64,000 nt of DNA from Bacteroidota bacterium (GTDB lineage: Bacteria > Bacteroidota > Bacteroidia > Bacteroidales > GCA-2748055), in assembly GCA_024244665.1 (NCBI GenBank), contig JAAEOI010000061.1, forward strand, positions 1 through 64,000. Direction: 5' to 3'. The notes under the pieces were generated by a model, which saw only the letters and a list, made by a program, of their open reading frames with translations, did not search any database and was not told the DNA's origin. A program made the position numbers and the translations under genes. Shown one piece after another: positions 45,609 through 55,615 of the stretch (the stretch's first letter is position 1; each line of letters begins with the position of its first letter).

Positions 45609-46365
45609 ACTTCCCGTTGTTCTTGTTGTGTGCCTTGATGAAATCTTCCAGAGCCATGGTCATAGAAGGTGCCTTAGGTAGTGGTGCGGTGATATCAAGT
45701 CTCAGTCCGGCTTCCTCGGCAGCTTTTGCTGTTTTGGCTCCGAACGAGGCAATCTTGGTTTCGTTCTGCTTGAAATCAGGGAAATTCTGGAACAGGGATT
45801 TGATACCCGACGGACTGTAAAAGACCAGAATGTCATAATTCACATCAGCCAGATCGGAAAGATCACTGCACTCGGTCCTGTAGAGAACTGCCTTGGAGTA
45901 TTCAAAATTACTCTCCTGCAACAAAACCGGGATCTCCTCTTTATGAGCAGCAGAAATAGGCAAAAGGAATTTTTCACCCTTGTGCTTATTCATGATTTCA
46001 ATCAGGTCTGGAATTCTACCGTTGCCATAAAAAATCTTCCGTTTCCGGTAGACAATGTACTTCTGTAAGTAATATGCCGTAGCTTCAGAAACACAAAAAT
46101 ATTTCATGGTATCCGGAATACTGGTCCGGGTCTCTTCAGCCATCCGGAAATAGTGGTCAATGGATGTCTTACTGGTGAAAATAACTGCCGTATGAGAGCC
46201 CAGATCCACCTTTTCCTGTCTGAATTCACGCGCCGAAACTCCCTCCACGTGGATGAAAGGCCTGAAATCAATTTTCAGGTTGTGTTTACTGGCCAAATCA
46301 AAATAAGGGGATTTGTTGTTCTCCGGCTCGGGCTGTGAAACTAGAATTTTCCTTATCCTTCCCAT
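45604..46365 (-). CDS. hemD: Uroporphyrinogen-III synthase
   Basis: The 253-aa protein has the two-lobe HemD pattern: ILVSQPEPENNKSPYFDLA at the N-terminus, AVIFTSKTSIDHYF, YFCVSEATAYYL and, in the second lobe, DILVFYSPSGIKSLF and ASFGAKTAKAAEEAGL. It closes hydroxymethylbilane into uroporphyrinogen III for heme and B12. Its end overlaps the rnpA frame, and the DUF4271 gene lies 33 bp upstream, the usual order in Bacteroidota. Confidence 0.88.
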   Translation of the reverse strand: MGRIRKILVSQPEPENNKSPYFDLASKHNLKIDFRPFIHVEGVSAREFRQEKVDLGSHTAVIFTSKTSIDHYFRMAEETRTSIPDTMKYFCVSEATAYYLQKYIVYRKRKIFYGNGRIPDLIEIMNKHKGEKFLLPISAAHKEEIPVLLQESNFEYSKAVLYRTECSDLSDLADVNYDILVFYSPSGIKSLFQNFPDFKQNETKIASFGAKTAKAAEEAGLRLDITAPLPKAPSMTMALEDFIKAHNKNNGKS

Positions 46366-46398
46366 ATAGTTCTTCTTTTCTTCTTCTTTGGTTTCAAC

Positions 46399-47100
46399 TT
46401 ATAATATGCTCGCTAACCATCTGTACATTAGAACGAGAGGTGCTATTTCAAGGGCACAAAGGTACAAAAATATATAGAATATTGAAACATCTTTCTTCAA
46501 AGAAAATACAATCCCCCTGATCAGCCGAATTATAAGTATTGCTGCAAGAGCAGCAACGGTAAGCCATTGGAACACATCCTTCAGGATTCCGTTAGTATAG
46601 ATCACAAACAACAAAAGTGGTAAGACAGACAGCCCAATTAACTTATTAAATATGAATATATTGAAAAGATACTCCCGGAAAATACGAATTCGGTTAAACA
46701 GGAATCCTGCAGTATTAACCAGTATCAACCTGGACAAAAACAACACCACAAGGACGGCCAGATTAAAAAGAAAGAGATAAATCCCTGATATACCGTAGGG
46801 TTCAAGACCAAAACGGATTTCAGCTACGTAAAGGATTAAGCTAACACTGAGGAGGTAAAAAACATAGAGGATATTGTCAAGCTGCTTTTGCAAAATACTG
46901 TTGTCCTTGAACATCCTTGCCGCCACCTGGAAACTGACTGAGGCCTGGAAAGTCTGCATCAGGATGGAACCATAAAAGATCCTGATCCAGGCATAGATTC
47001 CCAGAAGCGCAAAAAGGGCAATGAACAACCAGGCGGGATGGTGTGCCTGAATTTTATCAGCCCACACCATGGTTTCAGCAACTGTACCGGAGATTGACAT
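46399..47100 (-). CDS. DUF4271 membrane protein
   Basis: The 233-aa protein has about six or seven hydrophobic segments (PAWLFIALFALLGIYAWI, YVFYLLSVSLILYVAEI, YLFLFNLAVLVVLFLS, LPLLLFVIYTNGI and others). Its family is found next to hemD in Bacteroidota and has no known activity. The neighbourhood suggests it is co-transcribed with hemD and rnpA. Confidence 0.75.
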   Translation of the reverse strand: MSISGTVAETMVWADKIQAHHPAWLFIALFALLGIYAWIRIFYGSILMQTFQASVSFQVAARMFKDNSILQKQLDNILYVFYLLSVSLILYVAEIRFGLEPYGISGIYLFLFNLAVLVVLFLSRLILVNTAGFLFNRIRIFREYLFNIFIFNKLIGLSVLPLLLFVIYTNGILKDVFQWLTVAALAAILIIRLIRGIVFSLKKDVSIFYIFLYLCALEIAPLVLMYRWLASIL

Positions 47101-47223
47101 TTAATGGCCCGAATTTTGAGTTGATTTGAATAGACAAAGATACACATCGCCCAAACTTAAAAAAAGTTAATATTTGGGGATATTTGATTTCTTTGTGTTC
47201 CTTTATCCCAGCATTTTATATCA

Positions 47224-48936
47224 ATGAATCATCACTATAGAGATATGAAGAGGTCGAAAAGAAACATCATTATAAGCGTTGCAGCCATTCTTTTAGTCAG
47301 TGTTGGATTTACAACCATAGGGAATAAAGACATGGAGCTGGTTAAAAACCTGGATATTTACTACACCATGTTCCGGGAGTTGAATAGGTTTTATGTGGAT
47401 GAAACCGATCCTGAGGAACTTGTTACAACCAGTATCAATTCCATGCTCTCATCGCTGGACCCTTACACCACATACATCCCCGAATCGGATATGGATGATT
47501 TCAGATTCCAGACCACCGGTGAATATGGTGGTATTGGTTCACTGATACGCCGCTCGGGCAATTACACCATTATTGCGGATCCCTACAAGGATTTTCCGGC
47601 CGATAAGGCTGGTTTGAGGGCAGGAGACAAAATTCTTAAGGTGAACGGGAAAAGCGTTAAAGACATGGGCATTACAACTGTGAGCGACCACCTAAAAGGA
47701 AAACCGGGAACCGAAATCGTACTGACCGTTGAGAGATACGGTGAAAAGAAACCCATAGACTTCGCTCTGACCAGGGAAAAAATCTCCATCTCCAACGTAC
47801 CATACTACGGAATGCTGAATGATCATACCGGATATATCCGGTTGGCCAATTTTACAACCGGAGCCGCTCAAGAGGTTGAAAAAGCCATGAAAAAGCTTAA
47901 GAAAGAGAACAATATGCAATCCCTTGTTCTGGACTTGAGGTCAAATCCGGGGGGATTGCTCATTGAAGCTGTCAGAATATGCAATCTTTTTGTGGACAAG
48001 GGTGAGCTTATCGTCAGTACTAAAGGAAAAATGAAGCAATGGGATTCCGACTACCTTACCCAGAGAGAACCCGTGGATAAGGAGATCCCATTGGTGGTAA
48101 TGGCAAACAGGGCTTCCGCCTCTGCTTCTGAAATTGTGGCCGGAGCTCTTCAGGACCTGGACAGGGCTGTTGTAATAGGACAGAGAACATTCGGGAAAGG
48201 TCTTGTACAAACCTCACGCCCTCTGAAATACAATGCCCAGCTAAAAGTAACCACCGCCAAATATTACATTCCCAGCGGACGCTGCATCCAGGCCCTGGAT
48301 TACACCAACAGGAACGAAGATGGAAGCGTAGGTACCATTCCCGATTCGCTCATCAGTGAATATGAAACCCGGAACGGAAGGCTGGTTTATGACGGTGGAG
48401 GAGTTCAGCCCGACTTTGAAGTAATTCCGGAAATGTTCTCCGAGATTACATTACAACTCTTCACACAGAACATGTTTTTTGACTTCGCCACCAGGTACAG
48501 GACGGAAAATCAACAGATTTCAGAAGCCAGTACATTCACTGTATCAGATAGTGATTATGAGTTATTTGAAGCTTTTGTTGAAAGTCGCGATTTCGAATTC
48601 AAAACCTCCAGTGAAAAAGCATTTGATGAACTTGTGAAAATCGCCAAAAGGGAGAAATACCATGAAATTGCCAGTGAAGAGTTTTCATCTCTGGAGGAGA
48701 AGCTCTCACACAACAACCTGAAAGACCTGGATACCTTCAATAAAGAGATACGACAGATACTTGGTCAGGAAATCGTAAACAGGTACTACTACCAGGCAGG
48801 CAGGATCCTGGCCCGTATCCAGGAAGATCCTCTACTGGACAAAGCTGTTGAAATTCTGGACGGACCCGGTGTTGTTAAGGAGGTGCTGACAGGAAAGCAG
48901 GGGGCCCTGGTGAGAGCAATGCTTACTGAAAATTAG
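47224..48936 (+). CDS. S41 carboxy-terminal processing peptidase
   Basis: The 570-aa protein has a membrane anchor or signal (NIIISVAAILLVSVGFTTIG), the S41 N-terminal region, a PDZ domain at ~90-175 (GGIGSLIRRSGNYTIIADPY, DKAGLRAGDKILKVNG), then the catalytic domain with ASASASEIVAGAL (Ser within residues 298-302) and TFGKGLVQ (Lys325). The C-terminal ~150 residues are specific to Bacteroidota members. It degrades or trims periplasmic proteins. Its stop overlaps the polA end by 4 bp. Confidence 0.9.
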   Translation: MNHHYRDMKRSKRNIIISVAAILLVSVGFTTIGNKDMELVKNLDIYYTMFRELNRFYVDETDPEELVTTSINSMLSSLDPYTTYIPESDMDDFRFQTTGEYGGIGSLIRRSGNYTIIADPYKDFPADKAGLRAGDKILKVNGKSVKDMGITTVSDHLKGKPGTEIVLTVERYGEKKPIDFALTREKISISNVPYYGMLNDHTGYIRLANFTTGAAQEVEKAMKKLKKENNMQSLVLDLRSNPGGLLIEAVRICNLFVDKGELIVSTKGKMKQWDSDYLTQREPVDKEIPLVVMANRASASASEIVAGALQDLDRAVVIGQRTFGKGLVQTSRPLKYNAQLKVTTAKYYIPSGRCIQALDYTNRNEDGSVGTIPDSLISEYETRNGRLVYDGGGVQPDFEVIPEMFSEITLQLFTQNMFFDFATRYRTENQQISEASTFTVSDSDYELFEAFVESRDFEFKTSSEKAFDELVKIAKREKYHEIASEEFSSLEEKLSHNNLKDLDTFNKEIRQILGQEIVNRYYYQAGRILARIQEDPLLDKAVEILDGPGVVKEVLTGKQGALVRAMLTEN

Positions 48937-51731
48937 TGCGCTTCAAGCCAGTTGCCGCCCTCCCCCATATCTATCGTAAGGGGTACTCTCAGCTGTGCCA
49001 CATTTTCCATCTGCTCCTTCACGATGCGACGAACCTGCTCCGTTTCCGCAGGTATCACATCAAAGTTTAGTTCATCATGCACCTGCAGGATCATGGAGCT
49101 CTTCAGCTGCTCTTTCTCCATGGCTGCCTCTATCCTGATCATGGCAATTTTTATAATATCGGCCGCCGATCCCTGGATGGGCGAGTTGATGGCATTCCGT
49201 TCGGCATTCCCTCTGACAACCGAATTCCTGGATAGAATGTCGGGCAGAAAGCGCCTCCTGCCATACATGGTTTCAACATAACCATTTTCTCGGGCCTTCA
49301 GAATGCAGTTGTCCATAAATGCCTTAACTCCGGGATAGGTTTCAAAATAACCGTCGATGAGCATTTTGGCCTCACTCCTTGGTATCCGCATTCTCTGCGC
49401 CAGCCCGAAAGCCGATATCCCATAAATAATTCCAAAATTGGCCGTTTTGGCCCTTCCCCTCATCTCCCTTGTGACCTCTTCCTGTTCAATTTTATAGATC
49501 TTGGCTGCAGTGGCTGTATGTATATCGGCATCATTGACAAAAGCTTCAATCATCACTGGATCTTCACTCAGGTGAGCCATTAGCCTCAGCTCTATCTGGG
49601 AGTAGTCGGCCGATATAAATCTGTTTTCAGCGCTCTCAGGGATGAATGCCCGCCTGATCTCCCGTCCGCGCTCCTCCCTGATTGGAATATTTTGCAGGTT
49701 CGGATTATTGGAAGAGAGTCGGCCTGTTGTAACCACAGCCTGGTTAAAGGATGTGTGAATTTTGTCTGTTTTGGGCTTGACCAATGCCGGAAGCGCCTCC
49801 ACATATGTGGATAACAATTTTCTTAACGACCTGTATTCCAGCACCTTATCAATAATCGGATGTTTATCACTCAATTTGACCAATATCTCCTCACCGGTAG
49901 CATACTGTTTTGTTTTGGTCTTTTTCGGTTTATCCACAATCTTCATCCTATCGAAAAGCACCTCTCCTAGCTGCTTGGGAGAACTGATGTTAAACTCAAG
50001 GCCTGCAAGTTCATGAATCCCTCCCTCGGCAATTATGATCTCTCCCCTGAGCTCCTCAGCAAAAATCTGCAATGCATCCACATCTAGTTTAACACCCTGG
50101 TGCTCCATTTCCATCAAGACCCTCACCAGCGGCATCTCTATATCAGCTGAAAGATCTTCAATCCCCTCCTCCTTCAGCAAACCCTTAAAAATTTCGCTCA
50201 GCTGCCAGGTAATATCTGCATCCTCACAGGCATACTCTTTTGCCTTCTCCAGCTCAACGGTACGGAAAGAGTCCTGCCGCCCCCCTTTTTTACCGATCAG
50301 CTCCTCGATCCTAACCATGGAATAATCAAGGTACTGTTCGGCCATGATATTCAGATTGTGCCTTTGTTCAGGCATTAGCAAAAAATGTGCAATCATAGTA
50401 TCAAATAAGGAGCCCTTAACATCTATGTCATAATTTTTTAAGATGTGAAGATCATATTTTAGATTCTGACCGCATTTTTCAATGTTCTGATTGGAAAATG
50501 GTCCCTCCAGCAGTTTCAGCCACTCTTTGACCTCATCCATCTCCTCACCCATGGCCACATAGATTCCTCTGTGAGCTTCCCAGCTAAAAGCAATACCCAC
50601 CAGCCTGGCTTCAATGGGATCAATACCGGTGGTCTCTGTGTCAAAACAGAAGCTCTTCAGCTCCGACAGGATAGCTGCAAGTTGTTTCACCTTTTCCGTG
50701 TCATTTACAAGCTCGTAATGGTGATCCACGCTTCCAATATTCTGCCACTGCTGCTTCTCCGTCTCTTCCTGCTCCAGGGGCGGACCAAACAGCGTTCCCG
50801 GCTCAGCAGCAGGAGTTTTTGAAGGGAGCGGTGAGGAAGAATCATGCTGCCCGGGTGCTGGACCTGCGAGAATTCTGGTAGCTAAGTTCTTAAATTCCAA
50901 CTCATTAAACAAATCCATGAGGGTCTGTTGATCCATTGGGCGTCGTCCCATCTCAAATGGAGAGATCTCAACCGGCACATCCAGGACTATGGTGGCCAAC
51001 TCCTTTGACAGCTTCACCTGTTCGGCAGAGTTCTCCAGGTTCTCCTTCTGTTTCCCCTTGAGCTGATCAATATTTTCATAAATCCCCTCCACTGAAGAGA
51101 ATTTTCCTATCAATATTTGGGCATTCTTCGGACCAATTCCTGCAGCTCCAGGTATATTGTCCGAAGAGTCGCCCATCAGGGCCAATATATCGATCACCTG
51201 TTCGGGGCGTTCCACGACAAACTTCTCCTTTACCTCTTCAACTCCGAGCACTTCGGCAGGAGCTCCGCCCCTTCCCGGTTTATACATGAAGATATTTTCT
51301 GAAACCAGCTGGGCGTAATCCTTGTCCGGAGTCATCATAAATACGGTAAAACCATCTTTCTCTGCCCTCTTGGAAAGCGTACCGATCACATCATCCGCTT
51401 CAAAACCGGCCTTTTCAACAATGGGGATGTTATATCCCTTTAGTAAGCGCTTAATATATGGAACTGCGCTTCTGATATCTTCGGGTGTGGCATCGCGATT
51501 GGCCTTATACTCAGTGTACATCTCGTGTCTGAAGGTAGGGCCGGGGGGATCAAATACAACGGCAATATGGGAAGGATTCTCCTTCCGTATCAGCTCATCA
51601 AGGGCAAGAGTGAAACCAAAAACCGTGGAGGTTGGAATCCCCCTGGAATTGGTCATGGGATTTGAAATAAAAGCATAATAAGCCCTGTAAATCAAGGCAT
51701 AAGCATCCAACAAATATAATCTCTTCTCCAT
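48933..51731 (-). CDS. polA: DNA polymerase I
   Basis: The 932-aa protein has three domains: 5' nuclease (YLLDAYALIYRAYYAF, GDSSDNIPGAAGIGPKNA), 3'-5' exonuclease with intact FDTETTGIDP motif (around residue 355), and polymerase (SADYSQIELRLMAHLSED, RAKTANFGIIYGISAFGLAQ, LQVHDELNFDV). A proofreading-competent Pol I is indicated. It fills gaps and removes RNA primers. Confidence 0.96.
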   Translation of the reverse strand: MEKRLYLLDAYALIYRAYYAFISNPMTNSRGIPTSTVFGFTLALDELIRKENPSHIAVVFDPPGPTFRHEMYTEYKANRDATPEDIRSAVPYIKRLLKGYNIPIVEKAGFEADDVIGTLSKRAEKDGFTVFMMTPDKDYAQLVSENIFMYKPGRGGAPAEVLGVEEVKEKFVVERPEQVIDILALMGDSSDNIPGAAGIGPKNAQILIGKFSSVEGIYENIDQLKGKQKENLENSAEQVKLSKELATIVLDVPVEISPFEMGRRPMDQQTLMDLFNELEFKNLATRILAGPAPGQHDSSSPLPSKTPAAEPGTLFGPPLEQEETEKQQWQNIGSVDHHYELVNDTEKVKQLAAILSELKSFCFDTETTGIDPIEARLVGIAFSWEAHRGIYVAMGEEMDEVKEWLKLLEGPFSNQNIEKCGQNLKYDLHILKNYDIDVKGSLFDTMIAHFLLMPEQRHNLNIMAEQYLDYSMVRIEELIGKKGGRQDSFRTVELEKAKEYACEDADITWQLSEIFKGLLKEEGIEDLSADIEMPLVRVLMEMEHQGVKLDVDALQIFAEELRGEIIIAEGGIHELAGLEFNISSPKQLGEVLFDRMKIVDKPKKTKTKQYATGEEILVKLSDKHPIIDKVLEYRSLRKLLSTYVEALPALVKPKTDKIHTSFNQAVVTTGRLSSNNPNLQNIPIREERGREIRRAFIPESAENRFISADYSQIELRLMAHLSEDPVMIEAFVNDADIHTATAAKIYKIEQEEVTREMRGRAKTANFGIIYGISAFGLAQRMRIPRSEAKMLIDGYFETYPGVKAFMDNCILKARENGYVETMYGRRRFLPDILSRNSVVRGNAERNAINSPIQGSAADIIKIAMIRIEAAMEKEQLKSSMILQVHDELNFDVIPAETEQVRRIVKEQMENVAQLRVPLTIDMGEGGNWLEAH

Positions 51732-51745
51732 TCTAAACAGGAAAT

Positions 51746-52195
51746 TTATCGGTTATCCTCAGCATACCACTCTCCATATGAAGTGGCTGTCTCATACAAT
51801 TTCACAGAATGGAGTTCCAGGGAGGAGGGCAATTTACCTCGTATGGTATCCACGATAAAGAGCACAAGGTTTTCACAGGTGGGTTGGAAATCAAAAAAAT
51901 GAACCTTTTCGTACATGGTCCCAACCGCGGTCAGGACCTCCCCTTCCGCTTCCCTGTATACTACAAGTGAATGATCCAGAAAATCGACTACCGGACCCTT
52001 CACCAGAGTTTTTAAATCTTTGAAATCAAGAACCATCCCGAATTTCGGATCGGAGCTGTCGGTAATGGGGGTTCCCTTCAGGGTAACAAACAGCCTGTAG
52101 GAGTGTCCATGAATATTCCGGCAGGCTCCGTCATAATTCCATAGCGAATGAGCCGTCTCAAAATTAAACTCCTTTGTAACCCGTATTTTTCCCAT
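51746..52195 (-). CDS. queD: 6-carboxy-5,6,7,8-tetrahydropterin synthase (QueD type)
   Basis: The 149-aa protein has FNFETAHSLW, CRNIHGHSYRLFVTL with zinc-binding His residues, and FLDHSLVV, with Glu near the C-terminus (VKLYETATSYGEWY). Cys is in place (GACRNIHGH). It belongs to the queuosine precursor pathway, though some homologues make tetrahydrobiopterin. It lies 14 bp after polA's start region on the same strand and follows the ArsR regulator. Confidence 0.85.
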   Translation of the reverse strand: MGKIRVTKEFNFETAHSLWNYDGACRNIHGHSYRLFVTLKGTPITDSSDPKFGMVLDFKDLKTLVKGPVVDFLDHSLVVYREAEGEVLTAVGTMYEKVHFFDFQPTCENLVLFIVDTIRGKLPSSLELHSVKLYETATSYGEWYAEDNR

Positions 52196-52212
52196 GGTTC
52201 CGTGCTTATTGA

Positions 52213-52515
52213 TTAATCAGTAAAAGCACATTCGCTGATACCATGAACAAGCTGACTCAAATTTTCTTGCTTTAAATAATACAACGTGTTCTTCGTCTGC
52301 CTGGAGGAAGCCAGGATCCCTTCATCTTTCAGGATTCCCAGGTGATGAGAAGCAGTGGATTGCTCTATCCCGAGTAATTCATGTATCTTGGTGACACTCA
52401 GTCTACTACCCTCACTAAGGTAGCCAGGGACAGCAAGGCGTATGGGATGAGAGATGGTCTTGAGCATATTGGCAGCCCTCTCAATTTCTTCAGGTTTTAA
52501 CTCAGCAAACTCCAT
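52213..52515 (-). CDS. ArsR-family winged-helix regulator
   Basis: The protein is 100 aa from the ATG at 52515 (MEFAELKPEEIERAA); 15 more residues are possible from 52560. The HTH IHELLGIEQSTASHHLGILK and wing KNTLYYL are standard. HPIRL in TISHPIRLAVPGYL is the family's second helix. No metal-binding CxC is visible in helix 3, so it is not a classical arsenic sensor. It is divergent from the prenyl synthase gene. Confidence 0.82.
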   Translation of the reverse strand: MEFAELKPEEIERAANMLKTISHPIRLAVPGYLSEGSRLSVTKIHELLGIEQSTASHHLGILKDEGILASSRQTKNTLYYLKQENLSQLVHGISECAFTD

Positions 52516-52603
52516 GGAATAAGTAACTGGAATATTTAAACTTCTACAGATGTTATACAAATATAGTCATATTAAAGGTTTTTAATATTTTACACTGCTG
52601 GCA

Positions 52604-52630
52604 TTGGATTCGCTAATTTTTCTACCTTTG
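52604..52630 (+). promoter_or_regulatory. Promoter of the prenyl synthase gene
   Basis: TTG at 52604-52606 and TACCTTTG at 52623-52630 (16 bp apart) fit the Bacteroidota promoter pattern; the ATG follows at 52650. Confidence 0.45.
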
Positions 52631-52649
52631 AGAATTCCATCCAAAACTG

Positions 52650-53624
52650 ATGATCAAACTTGATGACATTCGGGAGCCGGTCAGGCTGGAAATGAAAGAA
52701 TTCAACTCGCAATTCAGAAGCTCCATTTCAAGCAACATCCCCCTGCTCAACCTGGTTACCAACTATGTGCTGAAGAGAAAGGGTAAACAGATGCGACCCC
52801 TCTTTGTATTCCTGACATCCAAAATGTTTGGTGATATTAACCGGTCCACACACACAGCAGCTGCCCTGATTGAACTGATGCACACTGCCACCCTGGTACA
52901 CGATGATGTGGTGGATGATTCCAATGAACGAAGGGGCGCCTTTTCCGTTAAAGCTATCTGGAGATCAAAAATTGCGGTCCTGATGGGTGACTTTCTCCTG
53001 GCCAAGGGGCTGTTGCTTGCAGTACAACAGAAAGAGTATGACCTGCTGGAGATCACTTCCATCGCATCCCGGGAGATGAGTGAAGGTGAACTTTTACAGC
53101 TTCAGAAATCGAGAAGTCACAATATTGATATTGAAACCTACTACGAAGTAATCCGGAAAAAAACCGCAAGCCTGATCGCTGCCTGCACTTCCAGTGGAGC
53201 ACGAGCTTCCGGAGCCTCCCCTGAAATAGTAGAAAAGGCATATAACATGGGGATAAACATTGGAATGGCCTTCCAAATTAAGGATGATCTGTTTGATTAT
53301 CAAGATAATGGACTGATTGGAAAGCCTACTGGTAACGATATTAAGGAGAAGAAATTCACACTCCCCCTGATCTATGCTCTAAACCAGTCTGATCATGGCC
53401 GCAGTAAGGCGATACTCCGGAAAATCAAAAAAGGAAAAAAGAGTCAGAAGGTCGTTAATGAAGTAGTTCAATTCGTAAGGGAAAATGGTGGCGTTGAATA
53501 TGCCATGGAAAAAATGCAGGAGTTCAAGCAGGAAGCTAACCAGATCCTGGATTCCTTTCCCGACACAGCAGCCAGAAAATCACTAAAAGATCTGGTGGAA
53601 TTTACGGTTTCTAGAAAGAAATAA
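52650..53624 (+). CDS. ispB: Polyprenyl diphosphate synthase
   Basis: This 324-aa trans-prenyltransferase has the first aspartate-rich motif LVHDDVVDDSNERRG (DDxxxxD variant near residue 88), the second motif QIKDDLFDY near residue 208, and GKQMRPLFVF at the N-terminus. It makes the long isoprenoid side chain of menaquinone; chain length cannot be read off. The divergent ArsR regulator shares its upstream region. Confidence 0.88.
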   Translation: MIKLDDIREPVRLEMKEFNSQFRSSISSNIPLLNLVTNYVLKRKGKQMRPLFVFLTSKMFGDINRSTHTAAALIELMHTATLVHDDVVDDSNERRGAFSVKAIWRSKIAVLMGDFLLAKGLLLAVQQKEYDLLEITSIASREMSEGELLQLQKSRSHNIDIETYYEVIRKKTASLIAACTSSGARASGASPEIVEKAYNMGINIGMAFQIKDDLFDYQDNGLIGKPTGNDIKEKKFTLPLIYALNQSDHGRSKAILRKIKKGKKSQKVVNEVVQFVRENGGVEYAMEKMQEFKQEANQILDSFPDTAARKSLKDLVEFTVSRKK

Positions 53625-53625
53625 T

Positions 53626-55428
53626 CTACTTGCCACTTATCTTGAAATAATCCAGGATCAACAAAGCCCTCTTTTTTCCTATTTCGACCGACAACTCCTC
53701 CTCTGTAGCTCCCCCTATACCTTCCACGGATTTGAATTTCGAATACAATCTTTCGATGGTTTTTGCTCCGATTCCGGGAATCTCCCCCATGGACGATTTA
53801 AGCATGGTGCCGGAACGCAACTTCCGGTGAAAATTAATCCCAAACCTGTGTGCTTCATTTCTCAAATTCTGAATAAGCTTAAGAGATTCAGAGTTTTTAT
53901 CTATGTAAAGAGGAACAGAATCCCCAGGAAAGAAGATCTCCTCCAGCCTTTTTGCAATTCCAATAATGGCAATAATTCCCCTCAATTCGAGACGGTCCAG
54001 ACTTTTCAAAGCAGCACTTAACTGTCCTTTTCCTCCATCAATTACAATGAGCTGTGGAAGGGAGGATTGTTCCTCCTTCAAACGTTTGTATCTCCGGTAC
54101 ACAACCTCCTCCATTGAAGCAAAATCATCGGCTCCCCTTACGCTCCTGATATGATAGTGGCGGTATTCCTTTTTTGCGACCCTCCCGTTCTTAAAAACAA
54201 CGCAGGCGGCCACAGGAGCTGATCCCTGCAAATTGCTGTTATCAAAACATTCGATGTGAACTGGCAAAGCAGAGAGCCTCAAATCCTCCTGCAAGGTTGA
54301 AAGAATACGCTGGGAAGAATCCTTAGTTTTCAGGGTTGTCAGGTGTCTCCTTTTCTCCAGCCTGAAACTTTTTGCATTCCTTTCGGAGAGATCAAGCAGC
54401 TTCTTCTTATCACCGCGCATGGGTACTGTAACTCTGATATCCGGAAATAGCTTAACTTTTAAAGGGACGATAATCTCCTTTGAGCTGCTCTCTATGCGAT
54501 TTCTTAAATCGGTAATTACAAAGGCCAGCAACTCCTCATCCTCCTCATCAAGCCTTTTTTTAACCTGAACGGTATGCGCCTGGATAACGGCACCCTTTAC
54601 AACTTTCAGAAAATTCACATAGGCTTCCTTCTCATCACTTACAATACTGAATACATCCACATTGTGTATAGAGCTATTCACAATGGTTGATTTTGCCTGG
54701 TAGCGAGACAGAATCTCGATTCTCTCCTTGAAACGGTTGGCTTCTTCATACTTGTATTCCTCAGCAAACGTCTTCATCTCCCCCTTAAGATAGCCGATCA
54801 CATCATTAAGGTTTCCCTTTACTATATCCTTAATCTGATTGATGCTCCCTTCATAAGACTCAATTGTCTGCAACCCTTCACAGGGGCCCTGGCAATTCCC
54901 AATATGGTACTCAAGACAAAGCTTATACTTTCCCCTGGCAATATTCTCATCCGTCAGAGCATGTTTGCAGGTTCTTAATTGGTAAAGCTGGCGAATAAGA
55001 TTCAACAAAACCTTAACAGCAAAAGCAGAAGTATATGGCCCGAAATATCGGGAACCATCATTTATAACAGTTCTGGTTGCAAAAACCCTGGGGAAGGGCT
55101 CATTCTTAATACAAATCCACGGGAAGGTTTTGTCGTCCTTTAAAAGAATGTTATACCTGGGCAGGTGTTTCTTAATAAGATTATTTTCGAGCAAAAGAGC
55201 ATCCGATTCACTATCGACTACAATCCACTTTAAATCTGCTATTCGTTCTACCAGGACTTTTACTTTGAAAGAGTCATAGCTCTTCTTCCTGAAATACGAA
55301 CTGACCCTCTTCCTCAAATTCTTTGCTTTCCCAATATAGATGATGACACCCTTGTTATCAAAAAACTGATATACACCTGGCTCCTCAGGCAGGGACTTCA
55401 AATGGGTATCTAAAGGGTGATTTTCCAT
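53626..55428 (-). CDS. uvrC: Excinuclease ABC subunit C
   Basis: The 600-aa protein has a GIY-YIG domain (GVYQFFDNKGVIIYIGKAKN) at the N-terminus, a UVR motif (YLKGEMKTFAEEYKYEEANR), a C-terminal RNase-H-like nuclease (ECFDNSNLQGSAPVAACVVF, VIDGGKGQLSAAL) and a helix-hairpin-helix tail (GEIPGIGAKTIERLYSKF). It makes both incisions in nucleotide excision repair. Confidence 0.96.
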   Translation of the reverse strand: MENHPLDTHLKSLPEEPGVYQFFDNKGVIIYIGKAKNLRKRVSSYFRKKSYDSFKVKVLVERIADLKWIVVDSESDALLLENNLIKKHLPRYNILLKDDKTFPWICIKNEPFPRVFATRTVINDGSRYFGPYTSAFAVKVLLNLIRQLYQLRTCKHALTDENIARGKYKLCLEYHIGNCQGPCEGLQTIESYEGSINQIKDIVKGNLNDVIGYLKGEMKTFAEEYKYEEANRFKERIEILSRYQAKSTIVNSSIHNVDVFSIVSDEKEAYVNFLKVVKGAVIQAHTVQVKKRLDEEDEELLAFVITDLRNRIESSSKEIIVPLKVKLFPDIRVTVPMRGDKKKLLDLSERNAKSFRLEKRRHLTTLKTKDSSQRILSTLQEDLRLSALPVHIECFDNSNLQGSAPVAACVVFKNGRVAKKEYRHYHIRSVRGADDFASMEEVVYRRYKRLKEEQSSLPQLIVIDGGKGQLSAALKSLDRLELRGIIAIIGIAKRLEEIFFPGDSVPLYIDKNSESLKLIQNLRNEAHRFGINFHRKLRSGTMLKSSMGEIPGIGAKTIERLYSKFKSVEGIGGATEEELSVEIGKKRALLILDYFKISGK

Positions 55429-55615
55429 CTTTTCATATGATCAGGAGGCTATAGATGCCTCCCCGTGGCCACAACCACTACAAATATTCAATTCTAAGGA
55501 ACTTAAAATTGCAATACTTCAGGCTAAAAACATTCATAAAGAGCTCAAATTCATAAGATTCATGTGACAGTAAACCCCGGAACTGAAAATAGCCAGCATA
55601 TACCAACCAGGAGCA